Assembly (NCBI GenBank): GCA_013816275.1
Contig: JACDER010000053.1
Location: 1 to 8,102 of the forward strand
DNA: 8,102 nt
Direction: 5' to 3'
Source: Actinomycetota bacterium
Lineage (GTDB): Bacteria; Actinomycetota; Thermoleophilia; Gaiellales; Gaiellaceae
Below the pieces are notes generated by a model that did no database searches, was not told the DNA's origin, and worked only from the letters and a program-made list of their open reading frames with translations. Both the position numbers and the translations under genes were made by a program. Below are positions 5,825 to 8,102 of this stretch, piece after piece (positions within the stretch are counted from its first letter, which is position 1; the number at the start of each line of letters is the position of its first letter).

Positions 5825-6043
5825 CTAGCCGAGTGCGAGCGCCTCGAGCGTCTCGCGGGCGACCATCTGGAGATGGCCGCGGCTCGCGTCCGACCGTCCG
5901 AGCTCCGTCATCAATTCCTCGACGGCCTCCGCTCCCTCACCTTCCAGGCCCTCCGAGCTGAGGGATGCGCGGATCGCGTCGTCGTCAATCTGGCCGGTGA
6001 GCCAGTGGGTGATCAGGTCGATGTTGCGATCTTCAGGGTTCAC
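5825..6043 (-). CDS. Small acidic helical protein of unknown function (72 aa)
   Basis: I do not recognise this protein. From the GTG at 6043 it reads VNPEDRNIDLITHWLTGQID and continues as charged, Leu/Ala/Glu-rich sequence (GHLQMVARETLEALALG at the C-terminus), probably all helix, with no signal peptide, membrane segment or cysteine. Composition and third-position bias look like a real gene. The open frame extends further upstream through the repeat to an in-frame start at 6178, but that region would encode Arg/Pro-rich sequence made from the repeat and is unlikely to be translated. The GTG lies inside the closing stem of the repeat (6037-6052), and no -10 box or Shine-Dalgarno is evident. 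It ends 47 bases before the propeller ATG. A role as a small cytosolic adaptor or regulator is only a guess. Confidence 0.6.
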   Translation of the reverse strand: MNPEDRNIDLITHWLTGQIDDDAIRASLSSEGLEGEGAEAVEELMTELGRSDASRGHLQMVARETLEALALG

Positions 6044-6199
6044 TTTGCGATGACGCTTCGTCGAAGGCGGGCGGATGGGTGGATGCGAGGCAAGGACGCA
6101 GGGAGCGCGCGGATCCGGAGGATACGGGCGCGACTGAGGACGCAGCATCGCGCCGCCCAGCGCACGCCTTCGGCACAAGGCTACGTCGCGAAGGGAACC
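6037..6199 (+). repeat. 163-bp structured repeat, copy 2 (between ribD and the small unknown gene)
   Basis: This is the second copy of the element at 562-724, of the same length and orientation. Its core, 6087-6143, keeps both conserved blocks, and the central hairpin keeps position with changed bases (639/645 G-C becomes 6115/6121 C-G). Two pairs of the 11-bp stem are lost (G.G and G.A). CGGCACA occurs 27 bases after the core. The closing stem pairs 6037-6052 with 6184-6199: 13 Watson-Crick pairs, 2 U.G pairs and one A.G mismatch. Its sequence is unlike that of copy 1. The arms overlap the start codon of the small gene on one side and reach to 1 base from the ribD stop on the other. The family is not recognised and no transposase is nearby. 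Confidence 0.73.
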
Positions 6200-6208
6200 T
6201 CAAGGTTC
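6195..6208 (-). other. Short hairpin holding the ribD stop codon
   Basis: GAACC (6195-6199) and GGTTC (6204-6208) pair around TCAA. On the minus strand the ribD stop TGA lies in this loop. The arm 6195-6199 also pairs with GGTTC at 6037-6041, the same three-arm arrangement as next to rpmB. Five base pairs alone would be weak; the parallel with copy 1 is what makes it notable. Confidence 0.4.
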
Positions 6209-7138
6209 ATGGATGTAGGCCGTCAAGAGGATGTCCTCACCGACGGGCCGGGCATTCAAGCGGAAGAGCGGGATTGGTGCATCGAGATCCGCGAGGAAGC
6301 GGGGGCCGTCGCCGCCGACCAGTGGTGCGACGAAGACGAGCAGCTTGTCGACCAGGCCGGCCTCGAGGAAAGCCGTAGCGAGCGTCGGGCCCCCCTCCAG
6401 GAGGAGCGACTGGACTCCCTCTGCGGCCAGCCGGGCGAGCTCCCGGTCGAGGGGCCCCGCGAGCAGCTCTAGATCTGAATCTTCGGGGAGCGGGCGTCTT
6501 CCGAAGGCGAGCCGGCGCGGCTGGCGCGGGGCGTCAACGTCACGCGCATCGAGCCGCGGCGCATCGGCGCGCACCGTCCCCATGCCGACGGCGACCGCGT
6601 CGGCGGCCGCGCGCAGCTCGTGCACGAGCCGCCGGCTCTCCTCTCCGGAAATCCAGCGCGAGCCGGGCACCGTCACGCGTCCGTCGAGCGTGACCGCGAC
6701 CTTGTAGGTGACGAACGGGCGGCCCTGGCCCACCCAGGTCCGCCAGGCCTCGTTCTGCTGCCGCGCCTCGAACGAGTCGACCAGCTCGGTCTCGACCCCC
6801 GCGGCGCTCAGGCGCTCGAGCCCACCGCCGTGGTCCGGATGCGGATCGAGCGAGCCCGTTACTACGCGGGCGATCCCGGCCGCGAGCACCGCGTCGACGC
6901 ACGGCGGCGTGCGCCCGTGGTGCGAGCAGGGTTCCTGGGTGACATAGAGCGTCGCTCCGCGTGCCCGCTCCCCTGCCGCTTCGATGGCATTCACCTCGGC
7001 ATGCGGGCTGCCCGGGCGCTCGTGCCAGCCCTCGCCGACGACCTCGCTCTCGCGGACGAGGACGGCGCCGACGACCGGATTCGGATGCGCCGTGGCGCGC
7101 CCGCGCTCGGCCAGCTCGAGCGCGCGCTGCAAGCTCAC
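6200..7138 (-). CDS. ribD: Bifunctional diaminohydroxyphosphoribosylaminopyrimidine deaminase / 5-amino-6-(5-phosphoribosylamino)uracil reductase
   Basis: RibD performs the second and third steps of the pyrimidine branch of riboflavin synthesis. The deaminase domain (about 1-140) has HPNPVVGAVLV (18-28), zinc ligand H46 and catalytic E48 in HAE, and C71 and C80 in PCSHHGRTPPC (70-80). The reductase domain (about 140-312) has PFVTYKVAVTLDGRV, SRWISGEESRRLVHELRA, VGMGTVRADAPRL, LLLEGGPTLATAFLEAGLVD and VAPLVGGDGP. At 312 residues it is about 50 short of the usual length; the loss appears to lie mainly in the middle of the reductase domain, after ARDVDAPRQPRRLAFG. The conserved LEPCSH reads QEPCSH. 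The GTG at 7138 overlaps the rpe stop as GTGA, implying translational coupling. Identification is secure. Confidence 0.95.
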   Translation of the reverse strand: MSLQRALELAERGRATAHPNPVVGAVLVRESEVVGEGWHERPGSPHAEVNAIEAAGERARGATLYVTQEPCSHHGRTPPCVDAVLAAGIARVVTGSLDPHPDHGGGLERLSAAGVETELVDSFEARQQNEAWRTWVGQGRPFVTYKVAVTLDGRVTVPGSRWISGEESRRLVHELRAAADAVAVGMGTVRADAPRLDARDVDAPRQPRRLAFGRRPLPEDSDLELLAGPLDRELARLAAEGVQSLLLEGGPTLATAFLEAGLVDKLLVFVAPLVGGDGPRFLADLDAPIPLFRLNARPVGEDILLTAYIHEP

Positions 7139-7812
7139 GCGACTAGGTCGGCGAGGCGGCGGTATGCCTGAACGGGATCGTCGTGGCCGAAGACGCTTGT
7201 TCCCGCCACGAACACGTCGACGCCGGCACCGCGCAGCTCGCGCGCGTTCTCCTCCCCCACGCCTCCGTCCACCTCGATCAGCCGCTCTGGAGGAAGGAGC
7301 TCGCGCAGCCTCCGGATCCGCGGCAGCGCCTCGGGCATGAAAGCCTGGCCCGAATAACCCGGATGGATGCTCATGCAGTTGACGAAATCCGTTCCCTCCG
7401 AAGCGGCGGCCGCGTCCTCGGGGCTCGTCTCCGGGTTGAAGGCGAGCCCGACGCCCAGGCCCAGCGCGCGGGCCTGCTCATAGACCGCGGGCAGGTCGTC
7501 GCAGGCCTCGTAGTGGACGGTGACGCTGTCCCCACCTGCCTTCGCGAACGCTTCGAAGTGCCGCTCTGGCTGCTCGACCATCAGATGGCAGTCCAGATGC
7601 GCGCCGCCGTCGTGGATGAGCTTCGAGATCGACTCGAGCACGATCGGGCCGATCGTGACCGGCGGGACGAAGTGGCCGTCGCCGGTGTCGAAATGAAAGA
7701 TGCGGACGCCGGCGTCGAGCATCTCCTGGATCTGCTCTCCGAGCCGCGCGAAATCGGCCGCATACAACGACGGCGCGATCTCGGGGCCGCGGGCCCAGTC
7801 GCTCCAGCTCAC
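7135..7812 (-). CDS. rpe: Ribulose-phosphate 3-epimerase
   Basis: This enzyme interconverts ribulose 5-phosphate and xylulose 5-phosphate in the pentose phosphate pathway; ribulose 5-phosphate is also the RibBA substrate. It has 225 residues, normal for this TIM barrel. Recognisable motifs are IAPSLYAADFARLG (12-25), HFDTGDGHFVPPVTIGP (40-56), LDCHLMVEQP (73-82), VTVHYEA (97-103), SIHPGYSGQAF (148-158), IEVDGGV (179-185) and VAGTSVFG. Metal and acid/base residues H40, D42, H76 and D182 are present. Deviations are Gly44 where a Met normally lines the active site (VMDG becomes TGDG), and HPGYSG for the usual NPGFGG. The GTG at 7812 is chosen because it overlaps the rsmB stop as GTGA and leaves the expected few residues before the first strand. 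Confidence 0.92.
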   Translation of the reverse strand: MSWSDWARGPEIAPSLYAADFARLGEQIQEMLDAGVRIFHFDTGDGHFVPPVTIGPIVLESISKLIHDGGAHLDCHLMVEQPERHFEAFAKAGGDSVTVHYEACDDLPAVYEQARALGLGVGLAFNPETSPEDAAAASEGTDFVNCMSIHPGYSGQAFMPEALPRIRRLRELLPPERLIEVDGGVGEENARELRGAGVDVFVAGTSVFGHDDPVQAYRRLADLVA

Positions 7813-8102
7813 GTCGGTGATCTTAGGCGTGCGATGAAGAACCCGGACGTCCCGTGCACGTGCGGGAGCGTGAGCAGGAACTCGGGCCGGCGCGGATGGC
7901 GGAACTTGGGCCACTCCTCGCCGAGCGGCTCGGGCTCGAGGGCCAACGCATCGACGACGTCCTCGTTCTCCGCGGCGTTCATCGTGCAGACGGAGTAGGT
8001 GACCGTCCCTCCCGGGCGGACGCGTTCCGCGGCGGCGCGGAGGAGCGCGAGCTGCAGGTCAGGGAGCGGCTCGGCGCGCCAGCGCGCATCGGGCCGCGAG
8101 GC
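7809..8102 (-). CDS. rsmB: 16S rRNA (cytosine-C5)-methyltransferase RsmB (Sun/Fmu), C-terminal part (cut by window edge)
   Basis: RsmB transfers a methyl group from S-adenosylmethionine to C5 of a 16S rRNA cytosine (C967 in E. coli). Only the last 97 residues are present. They start inside SRPDARWRAEPLPDLQLALL, the segment after catalytic motif IV, and include RPGGTVTYSVCTMNAAENED, in which the Cys of YSVCT is the motif VI nucleophile of RNA m5C methyltransferases. The C-terminus HVHGTSGFFIARL is the usual family ending. The TGA stop overlaps the rpe start by 4 bases. rsmB-rpe-ribD is a common actinobacterial order. The N-terminal NusB-like domain that would separate RsmB from related m5C enzymes is outside the window, so the exact paralogue is inferred from context. 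Confidence 0.88.
   Translation of the reverse strand, partial: ASRPDARWRAEPLPDLQLALLRAAAERVRPGGTVTYSVCTMNAAENEDVVDALALEPEPLGEEWPKFRHPRRPEFLLTLPHVHGTSGFFIARLRSPT

Noticed and set aside
6044..6178. N-terminal extension of the 72-aa protein from an in-frame start at 6178
   Set aside because: It would translate the structured repeat into Arg/Pro-rich sequence; conservation of the repeat there is structural and not codon-like.
7135..8102. FMN riboswitch (RFN element) controlling the riboflavin genes
   Set aside because: I looked on both strands before ribD, ribE, ribBA and ribH for the conserved RFN blocks and found none; the gaps at rpe/ribD, propeller/ribE and ribBA/ribH are too short to hold one.

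Overview
The window reads as chromosomal DNA from a GC-rich bacterium, most likely an actinobacterium. The Thermoleophilia/Gaiellales lineage is my best guess, made from memory of gene order and protein flavour and not from a search. Support comes from strong G/C bias at third codon positions, frequent GTG starts, the order rsmB-rpe-ribD ... ribE-ribBA-ribH ... rpmB-recG, and several starts preceded by a TAnnnT box only 6-7 bases upstream, as in actinobacterial leaderless mRNAs. All eleven genes lie on the minus strand, so transcription runs from high to low coordinates.

Layout in transcription order: 3' end of rsmB (8102-7809); rpe (7812-7135); ribD (7138-6200); a 163-bp structured repeat (6199-6037); a 72-residue unknown protein (6043-5825); a secreted seven-repeat beta-propeller protein (5777-4617); ribE (4607-4053); ribBA (3989-2733); ribH with a long acidic N-terminal extension (2740-1889); an aldo/keto reductase (1883-945); rpmB (931-725); a second 163-bp copy of the repeat (724-562); and the 5' end of recG (533-1).

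Together ribD, ribE, ribBA and ribH encode every committed step from GTP and ribulose 5-phosphate to riboflavin, except the pyrimidine phosphatase. Rpe consumes or supplies ribulose 5-phosphate, which is the substrate of the DHBP synthase half of RibBA. The riboflavin cluster is split between ribD and ribE by the repeat, the small unknown gene and the propeller gene. No FMN riboswitch is visible.

The least ordinary feature is the pair of 163-bp elements, after ribD and after rpmB. They share a 57-bp core (49/57 identical by hand count) with a central hairpin. Each is closed by a 16-19 bp stem whose sequence differs completely between copies and matches the last bases of the gene next to it. 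Other points of interest are five candidate leaderless promoters, a RibH lacking the usual GxKxGN loop, a Gln at a RibBA metal-ligand position, and a propeller whose only two cysteines sit at its two ends. No stretch longer than about 200 bases lacks a gene; the two main gaps are occupied by the repeats.
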